Of a stretch of DNA of 64,000 bases, positions 35,848 to 47,633 are shown piece after piece. The stretch covers positions 303,198,147 to 303,262,146 of the forward strand of contig NC_134455.1 of the NCBI RefSeq assembly GCF_047948215.1, read 5' to 3'. Every line of letters begins with the position of its first letter. Position 1 is the first letter of the stretch. The notes under the pieces are model-generated. The model did no database searches and was not told the origin of the DNA. It worked only from the letters and a program-made list of their open reading frames with translations. This DNA is from Lycorma delicatula. Lineage: Eukaryota > Arthropoda > Insecta > Hemiptera > Fulgoridae. The position numbers were made by a program, and so were the translations under genes.

Positions 35848-36870
35848 TAAATTTTTACACACTAAAAATTAAAATTAGAATTAAATTTAAAAAGCAAAAA
35901 AGGTTTGCATATAATAAAAATATATTCAGGGTTCACTGTTTCTTTCATTCATCTTCTCCAAAGACTTCTTTATCATTCTGTATTCCCTTAATTTTTTCCA
36001 GTCAATTTCCACCGATGGTTTTAATTTTTACTTCTCTTTATTTCTTAAGGTACAGTCCGACATTAACACATAGACTACACTAGTGTTTCTGTGAATTGAA
36101 GATCTCGGTCATTTAGTACTGTATTTAAAGAATTGAGCTTATTAAGTTGAATTAAAGTAAAAATTAAAATACAGAACGGAACTCTCCATCGCGAGTTGAA
36201 GATTTATTCAGTACAAAAAATAATTAATTAAATTTAGTAATGATCTTAAGCTCTAATTCTAGGAATATCGGACTCGCAAACTGATAACTTTCGAGGAGAT
36301 AATTCCACTATGCACCTATTTTTTTCGTATTTATTTATTTATTTTAATTTTTATTTATTTATTTTTTTAACTACAATTTATCAAATAAATGTACAGTAGT
36401 TTGTAATATTTTCAAACTAGTATATACTAAGAGCTCCCTCTTTGTACATAGTAGTGGCTCAGTCGGCACTCCTCCCGACAGTTGTACAGACCGCTGTATT
36501 AAAATATTGTTCCGTCTTATTCCAAAATTTCATATAAATGGAAATTGCGTTCGGTTATAATTCTGTTTCAAACATGCAAATAAACAAATGGAATGCCAAG
36601 AAGTCAAGTTAAAAGAGGACCTCGGTTCGCACGGTCAATATCAGACATTGCGTACTGATCTCCTTTCCGGTTTTATTAACTTAAATAACGCTATTTTTTT
36701 TTTTTTTTTTTAAATTCCATCATGAGTTTGTTTAACTGTATTTTTCTATTCCTCCTAGAATAGAAAAAATGTACGAAAAAAGCTTAATTAGTGTCCCTAC
36801 TTTCATAACTTAATTCAGTTTAGCCACATAAATGTTATTTAATGAAAATTATTTATTTTGTCCTAAGATG

Positions 36871-36926
<56 letters not shown>

Positions 36927-36935
36927 CTGGTGCTG

Positions 36936-36979
<44 letters not shown>

Positions 36980-37490
36980 CGTAACTTATTATCACAATAT
37001 TATATTAAAAAAAACCTTGTACAGCTTATTTATCTGATTTTAATGTATCCGATTTTAATTCCTTTTTTAGTATTCAGTTCATAGTTAACTACTTCTTTAA
37101 AACGTATAAGTGTATGGTATTAAAAAATATAATTATTCCACCTTCTTGTTTCTTTGCACCAATCTTTATTTTACGTCTAAAAATTAACTTATTAATTTAA
37201 ATTATGTACTACACAAAGATAATTTTTACTTAAATATACCTCCTGATTTGTACTTTTACATAATAAATTACTCGTAGAAAAAAATAATCGATCAAAATAA
37301 TTTTTGTGATTTCTTTTCAGTTTGTTAGTTGATGAAATCGCTGATTGTTTTAATTTAATTTTATTATTAAGTCTATTTATGATACATTTTTACATTCAAT
37401 TTTTATTAATTTCAATGTCTCCGAATGAGTTTTGAAATTTTATAAGGCTGATTTATAATCAGCTTTAATATAATCCGTAAATCACTAGTA
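35848..37490. other. AT-rich spacer with two (TA)n tracts
   Basis: (TA)n lies at about 36872-36921 and 36939-36976, separated by CATACTGGTGCTGAT. No RNase H or other link between the two flanking Jockey fragments could be read. Confidence 0.6.
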
Positions 37491-37492
37491 AA

Positions 37493-38115
37493 GTGAATAG
37501 AATAACACCATCAACAATAAACTTCGACATCTTAAGAACACTGAATAAAAGTGGGGCTCATCATGCAGGAATAACCGTCGTGAGGAGGTTAGTATTTATT
37601 TGCCGTTTGCGAATAGGGCAAGCTAGGCTCACCCATGGATATCTCACCACTCAAACCGATGCACCCGTTTGCGTTTGCTGCGACTGCCAACTAACTGTAC
37701 ACTACATCCTTGTAAATTGTCTGTTATGCGGCATTGCGTGGGAAGTTTACGCTAGGGGCTAACTTCCGAAATATCTTAGGAAAAAATGAGGCGATGTTGT
37801 CGAGTGTTTTAACGATTTCTTAGGGCGTCCGTTTATATTCAGATGTTTGATTTTTACTATAGTATCTTTCACCTGTTCATGCCATTTGGCGTATGGCAGA
37901 TGGTAATTTTATTGTTTTAATTTAAATTATTAATGTAATATTTGTTAGATCTTATTTCGCTTTCAGCATACATAGACTTTTTCCATTTATGCTGTGTTTT
38001 TATATTAATGGGTTTTAGTTTAAGTTAATTTTTAATATGTATTTGTTTACTATAAATATATCGTGTCCGGGCGCTGATGACGATACAATCGTTGCTCGCC
38101 CAGAAAAAAAATTAA
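37493..38115 (+). mobile_element. Jockey-type 3' fragment with C-terminal pol and tail
   Basis: The open frame 37493-37762 contains VFICRLRIGQARLTHGYLTT and CVCCDCQLTVHYILVNCLLC, the pol C-terminus with Cys/His residues. A frame break follows (LCGIAWEVYARG-stop). The 3' UTR ends GGGCGCTGATGACGATACAATCGTTGCTCGCCCAGAAAAAAA at about 38108, the common Jockey tail with a short poly(A). Same family type as the minus-strand copy at 21468-22500. Confidence 0.88.
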
Positions 38116-39125
38116 TATAATTAAATTAACAGTATCAATTGGTCTTTTACTCTATTTATTTATTTTTTATTATTATTTTCTACACAAGATAAATAATTGT
38201 TCTCAAAATAAAAATTTGGAATTTATATCATTTTTGGATGTTTCCTTTTAATTTTATGAAGTGTTTTAATAGTTTACATTTCGAAATTTATCGTTCACGG
38301 GGGATAGGCTGAGTTACACGGTTTTCATCCGAACTCTTACGTATTTTTCAGAAGATGATCGTGAGCAGAAGTTCCAAAATAATTCTTTCGGGCAAAAATA
38401 GTTTCAAATTTTAAATCTTGTTTTCCTGCAAACGTCTACTAAACTAGATTACCGGCTAATAAATTACAAATAAAAAACTATGCGTGCAAGATAAGAAACA
38501 TTTTTAAATTTAAAAAAGTTTTTATGAAAATATTTTTAAAAATCTTTAGCTTTAAATTTCATTACTTAAAATTTTTCATTAAAATATATTCTTTTATAAT
38601 CATAAACGTTTTGCAAAAAGAAGGCTAAAATCTAAGTTCGAAAACAAAAACAAAATTTTGAAGGAAACTTTTACAGAATTCATTTTTTGATTTATTTCTC
38701 TTCAATTCTTGTACAGATTTTTTTTATATATGTGGTGTTTTATTACCTACATATTGTCACTTAAGTTAAGATGTCACTTTTTCATCTTATCACTTTTTTT
38801 ATATATTACTTAAGTAAGTAAATGCCAAAAATTATTTTGTATGTTTATTCTTCATGTGTCGTTTTGTCTTTCCTGCTTAATTTCATTTAAAAAATGTGTA
38901 AAGTAAGCTTTAATCTACTTTTGTATGAAGTGGAAAGATAACATGAAAATTAAACATTCTTTTTATCGACAAAATTTTAAAACTATTAGTACAACACCGT
39001 TTTAGTATAAGAGTAAATTAATACCATATATTTTATAGAATCATGAGTTAAGGACTTAAAATATATTCCTTCATAAAAAAATTATATTGTAAAATATGAT
39101 ACAAATGAGATTTAAGTGTTATTAT
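38116..39125. other. AT-rich spacer, nothing recognised
   Basis: No supported feature. Confidence 0.55.
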
Positions 39126-39129
39126 TCAG

Positions 39130-39205
39130 TCAATAATGAAGTTGCCTGACCGGGATTCGAGCTATTGGTCTTTGGATGAGGAGCGAGAGCGTCTTAATAA
39201 TTAAG
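39130..39205 (-). repeat. tRNA-like B-box fragment, second SINE family
   Basis: The minus strand reads AGCTCGAATCCCGGTCAGGC, a Pol III B-box-like core with the GTCAGGC context also present in the fragment at 39735-39880. No A box or full cloverleaf could be built. Confidence 0.4.
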
Positions 39206-39734
39206 AAATAATTTATTTTTTAAATAATTTGAATTTCTAGAAAATTCCCAAAACTTCGTGCAAAATTATATTATTCTAAAATCTTATACATATGCGTATA
39301 AAATTGTTATTTTTTAGTGGAGATGTTATTCATGGGCGTGTAAATTAAAAAAGAAACGTTTCACCGAAAGGAGGGCAGATTTTAATTCTGTCCCGTTATT
39401 ACTTTTCCTTTTTAAATTAATTAGCGAATCTTATTTTTCCATTTTTGAGAAAAATAATGTTTGAAATTTCTCGAAAAAGTTGTACATTATATAATGTATT
39501 AGTTTTTCTCAACAGCTTATGCGTTTTATGTTGTGATTATTTTTTTTAATTTTATTTCATTTCATATTTCAAAGTTATTAATGTAATGTAGTACCTAAAA
39601 GTAAATTTTTAATCTTGATATCACAAGAACTGAATTGAATTCTAAGATTTTTTTTTTATTGAATTTTTCCCCATCAATTTTTAATTTTTTTAAATTCCAA
39701 GATGTGATGCTTCTGTACGGGTTTTTGTTGTTTT

Positions 39735-39880
39735 TTTTTTTTGCTCGATAAATTGATCCATCACAGAAGCTTTGAAGCTTGTACGTGAAATAAGTAATTG
39801 AAATTTTTTAGCGTATGAAAAATGTCATGCCTTAACGAGATTCGAACCGGGAGACCTTGGATGAAAGAACTGGAAAGTTC
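39735..39880 (-). repeat. fragment of second SINE family (tRNA-like head)
   Basis: The minus strand reads GGTCTCCCGGTTCGAATCTCGTTAAGGC, containing the B-box consensus GGTTCGAATC. The SINE-like body follows: ATGACATTTTTCATACGCT, TCAATTACTTATTTCACGTAC and AAGCTTCAAAGCTTCTGTGATGGATC. It is unrelated to the SINE at 30.8/32.2/62.6 kb. The A box is not evident. Confidence 0.5.
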
Positions 39881-40644
39881 TTTTATTTGTTCATAAAAGT
39901 TATTTTATTAAAGTTCATAAAAGAACTTGTCTCGGAGCTTAAAAAAAAGATAAAGTAAAATAAAAAAGAAAGAAAGAAAGTAATCAACTAGATGAAAATA
40001 TTTTCTTTCAAGAAAACCTGTATCATTCGGGAAAGAAATTCGTCAGATGAAACCGGGGAAAATAATAAAGGGAGAGAAAAGCTGTTTGTGTAACGGTGGG
40101 AAATGATCGACAAACTTATGATTAAGTGTACTACAATGAAGCTTTCAAATACAGAAAAATATTGTGTTTAAAGTAGCTATAAAAGAACTGTTGTAAAAAA
40201 ACAATGTTGCAGTAATTGAAAAGTCAAAGAATAAAAAATGAATGCTGCTATAAAAAGAGAGATCAAGTTAAGGTGCATTGTATATTTTTTTTAATATGTA
40301 CATAAAGAAAAATTGAATAGAGAATTTATGGTAGTTGTAATAATTCAAGGAAAACAATACAAATGTTCATATTTCTCGGTGCTGTTGTACTTTTCTAAAT
40401 TTCTAATCTCGTTCATTTGATTCATTAAATTCTGCCTTTCCGAGCTACTTTTTAAATAAATATATTCTTGTCGTAGACTGGAATAAAGAATTAGAAAAAG
40501 CTTTTAGACTGAAGTTTTTTTCCTAAACCTGTGTTTTTTTAAATTTAGTTTTTGGGAAAATCTAAATTAAGCAATAAAACGTGGAAATTCCTTTTCGAGT
40601 CAATGAGAGACGCCGCCTCCTGAAATATACTTTAAATATTACTC
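39881..40644. other. AT-rich spacer, nothing recognised
   Basis: A short (GAAA)n-like run lies at about 39967-39980. No gene. Confidence 0.55.
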
Positions 40645-40652
40645 GTATATAC

Positions 40653-42819
40653 CACCGTTTCTTAACCTAAGGATCGCGGAGATATGAAAGGAGGTCGCGA
40701 AATTAGCCTACAACTTTACACATAAACAATAATGAAATCATTTGCTGAGAAAAATCATTTATTATAAACATCTTACATTCATTAAGTTACACATGTAACG
40801 AAAATAAATAAATGAGGTGGTTGCGTTTTTTTTTTTCATTTAAAAGTTTCTCCATACGTGGATCTTTGTTAGGAACACACAATAGCAAATTGTTTTCAAA
40901 TGATAAAAGACCATTCCTATGTTTTGTTTTTAGCGCAACCGTAGAGGAAAACCCTTTTCATAGAGGTACGACGTGGCGAAAGGGATGAATATTTGCGATA
41001 CTTCTGTGACTATATTTCAATATCCATTTCGACGAGCAAGCCAAAACGTATCTAAATCTTCAGATGGGAATTGTACTAGTAACTTTTTGTCGGTAGGCAT
41101 TTATATGAGCTGTTTGTGAATCTCGAACTGTAATTTAGCAGCTGCAACGAAGTCTTCGCTAAATGGATTCAGTATCCATCTCTTCGAAAAATCATTTTTA
41201 TCTTCAGGAATATACTCCGCCTACTGAATTTTTAGCTCACGCAAATGCATCTTTATGCTATCCAAACTGTTTTGAATAATAGCGTCTTCTTCATTCAAAT
41301 TGTTCTCAATATATATATATTCGGAAGTGAGTGGAAATATAAAAATTTTCTCTTTGAGGGCGAATAATCCAGATATCAAGCTTATAAATGATAGCATGAA
41401 CTTTGTCTGTCGTTAATAAAATGTTTTATCACGTCCTTGTAAATTCACATTCAAGTCGTTTAAATGCGAAAACGCATCAAGTAAATAAGCCAACATAATC
41501 AATCATATATCATTATTCTGTATAAAAAAAATTGAGAATGACCTTTGTTTATCTTGGAAAAAAATTATTAACTCATCTCGCAATTCCAATAACGTGTTAA
41601 CACATTCCCCCGCGATAAACATCTGACTTCTGTATGGAAAAGAAGATATTTTTTCTTTTCGCCCATTTCATCGCATAGTTTAACAAACAGCTTGTTCTGT
41701 AATGGTCGACTTTTAATAAAATTAACCGTTTTTACAGCTTTACAAAGAACTTGTTTGAGATTTTCCGGCATATTTTTTGTAATGAGAGCATGTCTGTGAA
41801 GGAAGCATTGCATCCATTCTGGCATTGGTGTAAGACGATTTATTAAGGTTTTCATTAATTCACTGTTCTTTCCTGTTATCGCCTTTTCACCATTACTACA
41901 TACCGCAATACATTTTGTCCAATCTGCGTTATAATTTTTAATAGCTTCATAAAAAACATCAAAAAGAGATTCTCCTATTGCATGGCCAGGTATTGATTTG
42001 CAAAACAACATATTATCTTTGATTGATCTGTCCCTATGGCATTCATATCTCACAAAACAAGAACTGAGAAATGTCTGCCACATCTGTTGATTCATCAAAT
42101 TGAATATTAAAAAATTTACTTGAACTCAGTAGCTGAACTATTGATCGCAAACATCCGCAGCCATGTCATCGATTCGCCTTGATACTGTGTATCGTTAGAA
42201 AGCGGAATTTTTTTCAATTTTTTTTGCTTCTTCCACGGCTATTAAAACACTGACCGTATCAATTGCAGTAGGCAGTGTAAGGTTTTTCTGCGATTGCATG
42301 GGGTTTGGACATCTTAGCTACTCTTATTGCTACGAGATAAGGTGTTTCAAGTGTACTTTTATCAGTACAGCTTGATTTACAAGTAGAAGCTTATTGATTT
42401 CCCAACGTATGTAATTTTCTTACGAAAAATTGCAAGGGTTTGCTTTTATTATGCGTATGTTAAGTTTCCAAGTGCCTAATTAGTTTGGATGGGTTCATCT
42501 TTCATCGGACAGGACTTGAAAGCAAACGCACTGTGACTTTTCATGCAGTGAGGTAAAACCATAATTTAAATAACTTTCATTGTACAATCTTGTCTTTTTA
42601 CCGATCGATTCTCTGGATACAGATGGCTCATTTTTTTCACAAATTTATCTATTTTTCATTAGAATCTAATTGAAAAAAACAAACCAGTTACACCGTTTGA
42701 CCGCACACTAAAAACACCGTAAACTCAATTATTATTTTCTTAATTTTCGAAATATTCCTTATATAAGTTTTTTCACTTTTTGATGGTTGTGGAGGAGCTA
42801 AAAAGGTTGATAATCACTG
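40653..42819 (-). mobile_element. full-length hAT transposon with ZBED-like transposase pseudogene
   Basis: The left tip at 40653 is CACCGTTTCTTAACCTAAGG. The right tip, in reverse complement from 42819, is CAGTGATTATCAACCTTTTTAGCTCC. The 8-bp flanks are GTATATAC (40645-40652) and CTATATAC (42820-42827), 7 of 8 identical, a hAT target duplication. The 2.17-kb body carries one transposase gene on the minus strand. It is the parent type of the deleted copy at 29769-31146. Confidence 0.92.
40800..42635 (-). pseudogene. hAT transposase (ZBED5/FAM200-like), disrupted
   Basis: In order on the minus strand: a BED-finger-like region with a conserved SKLIRHLET and later KPLQFFVRKLH (about 42600-42410); YLVAIRVAKMSKPHAIAE (about 42350-42280); a degraded link; then a 176-codon open block 42098-41568. 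That block includes CIAVCSNGEKAITGKNS, CFLHRHALITKNMPENLKQV, AVKTVNFIKSRPLQNKLF and HTEVRCLSRGNVLTRYW. These are hallmark segments of the hAT RNase H-like core of ZBED5/FAM200-type proteins; Trp after VR is Cys here. The C-terminal dimerisation part (about 41000-40810, GLSF...PRMEKLL) is readable in mixed frames. Many stops and frameshifts rule out function. Confidence 0.9.
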
Positions 42820-42827
42820 CTATATAC

Positions 42828-44090
42828 AAAATTTTAATATTAAAAAGTAATAGAAGTCCTTTTAAATACTTTTCATTAGTCAAAGTTTGGAACGGTAAAG
42901 ATTTCATTCAAATCCGATCGGAGGTGCATCGTATAGAATTATAGACTGACAAATACAAAAATGATATATCTTTGTGTAAGTTTATTAGATCTTTAAAATT
43001 TTAAGATTTCATTATTTAGACTTAAATTTTGGTTTTATAGTTATATTAAGCGCTGTTCGAAACGAATCGTGTTTAAAATAGTGGTGTTCTTAAAGTGTTT
43101 TATGTATTCGATGCTTATCTTTCATTACTAATTTACATGATTCTATTTAGAGTATTGTGCTTCAATCTGTATTGCACTTGTTACGTAACGATTGTATTGT
43201 GCGCATATGAGATTATCTATACGTTTAGTAAAATAATTTCTTTATGAAAATTATTAAAAGCTCGAGTTCGATTATGAAAAGCTTTTAAATAATTTATGAA
43301 TAAGTGAATTAAATTCTCTCCTTCCATCTAAAAAGCCGTTAGAAACGCCCCTAGATCAACTATTAAATATTTTAATGAAAAGATATCGATATTGCGCTTG
43401 ATTTATGTCACATTGATTTTTACTTCCCCTGCATTACTTCTGACCTACTTATTTCTTTTACCTTGAACTATATTTTTATACCTTTTCTTATTTTGGGAAA
43501 ATATGACTAATAACATAAAATCTTGTTTTTACGCGTTGTGTTTATTGCTAATTTATTCAGTAACTGCGTGGGTTCTGTTTTTAAATAAATTTATCGTGGG
43601 TTGGGTTTTCTCTATTTGTAGTATTTAATATTCTATTGATAGTTGCCAGAAGAAATACTTTATTTAGTTTTTTATGCTGGTAGATCTTTTTTTTAATCTT
43701 CAGTGAAAGCGGTGTATTTATTAAATGCGTTATTTTTCATAAAGATTTATACTTTTATTTTCCTTTTTTATTTTACCGATTTAATATCACTAAAAGACTT
43801 TCTTATTTTTTTTTTTTTTTTAAATGCAATTTATTTCATATTTGGCGTTATACAGTTAGCGAGTTATTTTTTTAAACGTTTACATTTTTATTCTGTCATG
43901 TAAACTAAATTTTACTAGTGACAGAAATTTGTTTTATTCTTTCTTTCCTGATCTATGAAATTTATGTAGATGTAAGATAAATAGTAATCCTTTATCGTTT
44001 AATCAGAAAACTGGAATTGTGAATTATAACTAATAACAGTAAAACACAGAAGACAGGTTTTTCATTTCCATCCTCTCACCTGTAATAGGC
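42828..44090. other. AT-rich spacer, nothing recognised
   Basis: The open frame 43703-43903 is Phe-rich AT noise. Confidence 0.55.
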
Positions 44091-44096
44091 TATTCA

Positions 44097-44138
44097 TCAA
44101 TATCAAGTTGTTTTTTTTTTATGCGACTTGATATTGAT
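44097..44138. repeat. short palindrome
   Basis: ATCAATATCAAGT and ACTTGATATTGAT pair perfectly over 13 bp around a T-rich loop. Confidence 0.75.
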
Positions 44139-44554
44139 ATGTAGAGACATATAGTTAGGTTTTATAATGTATACTTTTTACATTTAGGTCAATATGCTAC
44201 GTACGTAAAATATCTTTTTAGAAAAGTTAACCGTAAATCAAAATACATGGTATAAGGACAGTATACATATAAAACAACGTAATTTAAGTTGTTTCTGAAG
44301 AACACGTCTCATGTAGAACTAAATTAAAATAAAGGGCTAAAGAAAAATGTTATAATACACTAACCGATGAAGGCGAACGAAGCCAGACTGGATATCGCTT
44401 TGTTTGTTATCTTCACGATTGTGAAAATAATACTGATAAATAAAAATTATAGCTGAAAAACTCTCTTTCCTCCGATGTTTTCCTCGTTCTTGATATAGGA
44501 GCTCTGATACGCTTTTACTGCAGATGAACATATCCCGTTTGGTTCCGTTTTCCA

Positions 44555-44656
44555 TTACCATAGAATACCCACTATCTTGGGAAGGGGTCAAGGACCTTGA
44601 CCCCCTTCCCAAGATAGTGGGTATTCTAGTGGTATTTTTAGCTAGAGAGCTAAAAA
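44555..44656. repeat. GC-rich near-perfect palindrome plus adjacent hairpin
   Basis: TAGAATACCCACTATCTTGG...AAGG and its reverse complement pair over about 34 bp with a single G/C length difference (four G versus five C) and no loop. Weaker pairing extends the arms to about 40 bp. A second small palindrome (TTTTTAGCTAGAGAGCTAAAAA) follows at once. The G+C content is unusual for this window. The sequence has no coding role that I can see. Confidence 0.9.
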
Positions 44657-44735
44657 TCGAATATGTTATAAAACGCTTGGTTTATTATTTTGACGTGCAA
44701 AAATGAAATCAAAAACTGTATTAGGCCGCCGTTCA

Positions 44736-44925
44736 AGAGAAAATTTCACCCCCAAGAGGGTTAGAGCCTCACTTTATGGCTTAAAACCTTCGCTAGGATA
44801 GCAAGAATGTATCCTGAAAATTTGAAAGCAATGGGCGATTGGTTCGTGCACGATGCTGTTGCTAACAGACAGAACCGTCACAAACTTTCGCATTTATATA
44901 TTAGATTTAATAGATGAATAAACTT
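44736..44925 (+). repeat. dispersed repeat, copy 3, with tail
   Basis: TTCACCCCCAAGAGGGTTAGAG, GGCTTAAAACCTTC, AATGTATCCTGAAAATTTGAAAGC and the end CACAAACTTTCGCATTTATATATTAG match copies at 12380 and 23510. The tail motif is typical of RTE-like elements in arthropods. Confidence 0.6.
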
Positions 44926-45302
44926 CTAATCGATATTATCAATGAATTCCTTTTACTTTCCCAGAAAATGTAGTTAGAATAACTATATTAAACGGGAAAT
45001 TATGGTAATCATCTAAACTGGGGTATCGTGCTTTTTCTGTTAGGTCTTTAATTATAGATGTATTTTGAATAATTTCTGTTAGATTTTTGATATTAGTTCC
45101 CTGCTTTCTTGTTAGCTTCATCTCATTCTGTTATTTTGTATCTTCTTCATAAGAAATAAAAAAATAATAAAAACAAAATCGTCCAATAGTCGTCCATACA
45201 GGGCTTTCAAGTATCGGTTCCCTTGCTCGAGTTCAGTGAGAGTGTCGGATTTATTTGCACTTTTACATGTCTTTTGACATTTTTACATAAAATTTTAAAT
45301 GC

Positions 45303-46568
45303 ACGAGGGTTGTCTGAAAAGTTTTGAGCCTCAACATGAAGATGGCAGCACTCTCAAAAAACGTTAGGGAATGTATTTGCGCATGCGTTGAAAGGTACTC
45401 ACTAAAATTTCAGCCATTTTGGACGCTTAGTTATTGTTTGATAATCGTTTGAGTAAGTGATTGCGAGTGCTTTTGTGAAAGTGGAAAAAATCGAATATTG
45501 TGCCGTGATTAAATACTTATGCAAATACGCCTATAGAAATTAAAATCAAGTTGGACGCTGTTTACGGGGACTGTCCCATCATTTGCCATCGTGAAAATAC
45601 GGGCAACTGAATTTAAACATGGTCGTACCAGCTTGGTTGATGATGATCTTTATGGACGGCCAGAAACTGCAACCACCACCGATACCATCGAAAAAGTTAA
45701 TTCAATGTTATTGGACGACCGACAATTAAGATTAGAGAGATAGCAGAGGCTATGGACGTATCGAAAAAACGTTTTTGTCATACTCTAACTGAAGAATTAG
45801 ATATGCGTAAGCTATCCGCGCGTTGGTTGCCACCCTTTGCTCACTTTGGACCAAAAACGCATTCGAATTAACATTTCCAAGGCCATGCTGGAGCAGTTTA
45901 AGCAAAACGAGTCAGATTTTTTGCGCCGATTCATAACTTTAGATGAAACGTGCATTCACCACTACATTCCTGAGAAGAAACAGCAATCAAAACAGTAGAC
46001 TGCAAAGGGTGAACCTGCTTCGAAGAAGACGAAGACGGTTCCGTCGGCCGGAAAGGTGATGACTGTTTTTTTTGGGATCGTAATGGAATTTTGTTTATCG
46101 ATTATTTTCAATAAGGTAAAACATTAACAATTACGCATCATTACTTGACAAGCTGAAGGCGGAAAGTGAAAAAATACGACCACATTTGAAGAAGAAGAAA
46201 GTGCTTTTCTATCAGGACAATGTGCCTGTTCACACTTCGAAGATAGCCATGGCTAAAATTCACGAATTGCACTTTAAATTGCACTTTAATCACCGTATTC
46301 ACTAGATCTGGCCCCAAGCGACTTTTTCTTGTTTCCTACCTTAAAGTTTCGTTTGGAGGAAAAAGATTTTCATCGGACGAGGAGGTTATTGCATACGTAA
46401 ACGCCTATTTTGCGGAGAAAGACACCAGCTATTTGGAAGGGTTAAAGAGGTTATAGTATCGTTGGTAAAAGTGACTTGAAAGGGAACTTTGTAGAAAAAT
46501 AAAACTATATTTGACAGAAAAAATACTACGTCTTTCATGTTAGGCTCAAAACCTTTGAGACAACCTAG
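45303..46568 (+). mobile_element. mariner transposon, complete length, disrupted
   Basis: The left TIR (from about 45304) is CGAGGGTTGTCTGAAAAGTTTTGAGCC. The right TIR, in reverse complement, is TAGGTTGTCTCAAAGGTTTTGAGCC, ending at about 46568. The 1.27-kb length is that of a standard mariner. The TIR pair is diverged but unambiguous. Confidence 0.9.
45478..46455 (+). pseudogene. mariner transposase, multiple frameshifts
   Basis: Recognisable pieces in order: VEKIEYCAVIKYL; IKIKLDAVYGDC; TEFKHGRTSLVDD with GRPETATT; ITLDETCIHHY (first Asp, about 45950); TAKGEP-SKKTKT; KVLFYQDNVPVHTSK (second Asp, about 46216); and SGPKRLF/FFLFPTLKFRLEE-type sequence around 46300-46370, where the last Asp would lie. 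At least five frame changes or stops separate them. This is a classical mariner protein of about 340 aa, long inactive. Confidence 0.88.
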
Positions 46569-46926
46569 GTACGTTCAATGTGTAACATTTTAATCGTAAT
46601 TTTAATTTTTAATCGTAAAACTTAGCTTACAGTAAGTTTTTATTCAACATCAAGGTAGGAAATAAGTCTATCAATAAAGACCCTCCAAATCTATAACGCC
46701 TTTACTTATCTTTATCTTATAATAAGAAAAAGGAAAAAATATATAAAAAAACAATTAAAAGTTTATTATTTCTTTAACAAAATTTAATCACAAAAAAATT
46801 AAATTTTATTAATTAATTATGAAATTTGATTTGGGAGTATTAATATTAGCAGGATTGATTCTTTAAATTAAAAAAAAGAAGTTATTCAGGTTATGAGTAG
46901 TGTATGTATATGTATGTATGTATATG
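46569..46926. other. AT-rich spacer, nothing recognised
   Basis: No supported feature apart from a TATG-rich run just before 46927. Confidence 0.55.
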
Positions 46927-47242
46927 TACAGAGGTAGTATATCACGAAGGTATCTCAGGACTCTCATGACCTATTCCACTCGTAGAAATAATGGATGAAG
47001 TTCTTATAAAAATATGTCCTAACATGCTTCGTTTACGCTAAAGATTACGGTAAAAGATTTCGCTTAAAATTTCAGTCGACCTCATTTCACCGGGGTAGCT
47101 GAAATTCAAGCGAATTCTTTTACTAGCCATAACTCGCAAACGAGCCATTTTAGGACATATTTATAAGAATTTCTTCCATTATTTTCACGAGTAGAATAGG
47201 CTATGAAAGTCCCGGGAGAACTTCGTGATATTATTCTCTGTA
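46927..47242. mobile_element. palindromic MITE, TA-flanked
   Basis: The tips are TACAGAG and CTCTGTA. The left arm (TATCACGAAGGTATCTCAGG, CCTATTCCACTCGT, ATGTCCTAACATG) pairs with the right arm over nearly the entire 316 bp, leaving only a short centre near 47085. TA at each tip suggests a TA-targeting transposase. No coding capacity. Confidence 0.92.
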
Positions 47243-47630
47243 TATCGAAAAAGCTAGAAATGTTCGTCATACTTTTAAGTTTAAAAACAAAAATATTGTA
47301 AATACTTAATTTTTAATACATTTATAAAAAAAACCTTTAATAAAGTTTTATAAATGCTGTTAGACTTATGACTCTATCAACGTAAATTCCCAGTTTTGTA
47401 ATTTTTTTCAACGTGGTTTTCTTTAGCTCACTTTTATTTCACGGTTAACGAATAGTACACATGCGCAATAGGTTTTTAGGATGAAGATCGTTGTAGTCGA
47501 TCAACCAACGTAACGCTTCGAACGCTCTTGTATGAGATATCGAAAACTCCCGTAAATATTTAAACATCGTACTTATAAAAAGTATAAAATAGAAATGAAA
47601 TTTAAAGCATGCTTTTAAAACAAATCCCAA
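47243..47630. other. AT-rich spacer, nothing recognised
   Basis: The minus open frame 47445-47630 shows no domain. Confidence 0.55.
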
Positions 47631-47633
47631 AAA

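Noticed and set aside
36842..37084. 80-codon ORF rich in Ile-Tyr
   Set aside because: Translation of two (TA)n tracts.
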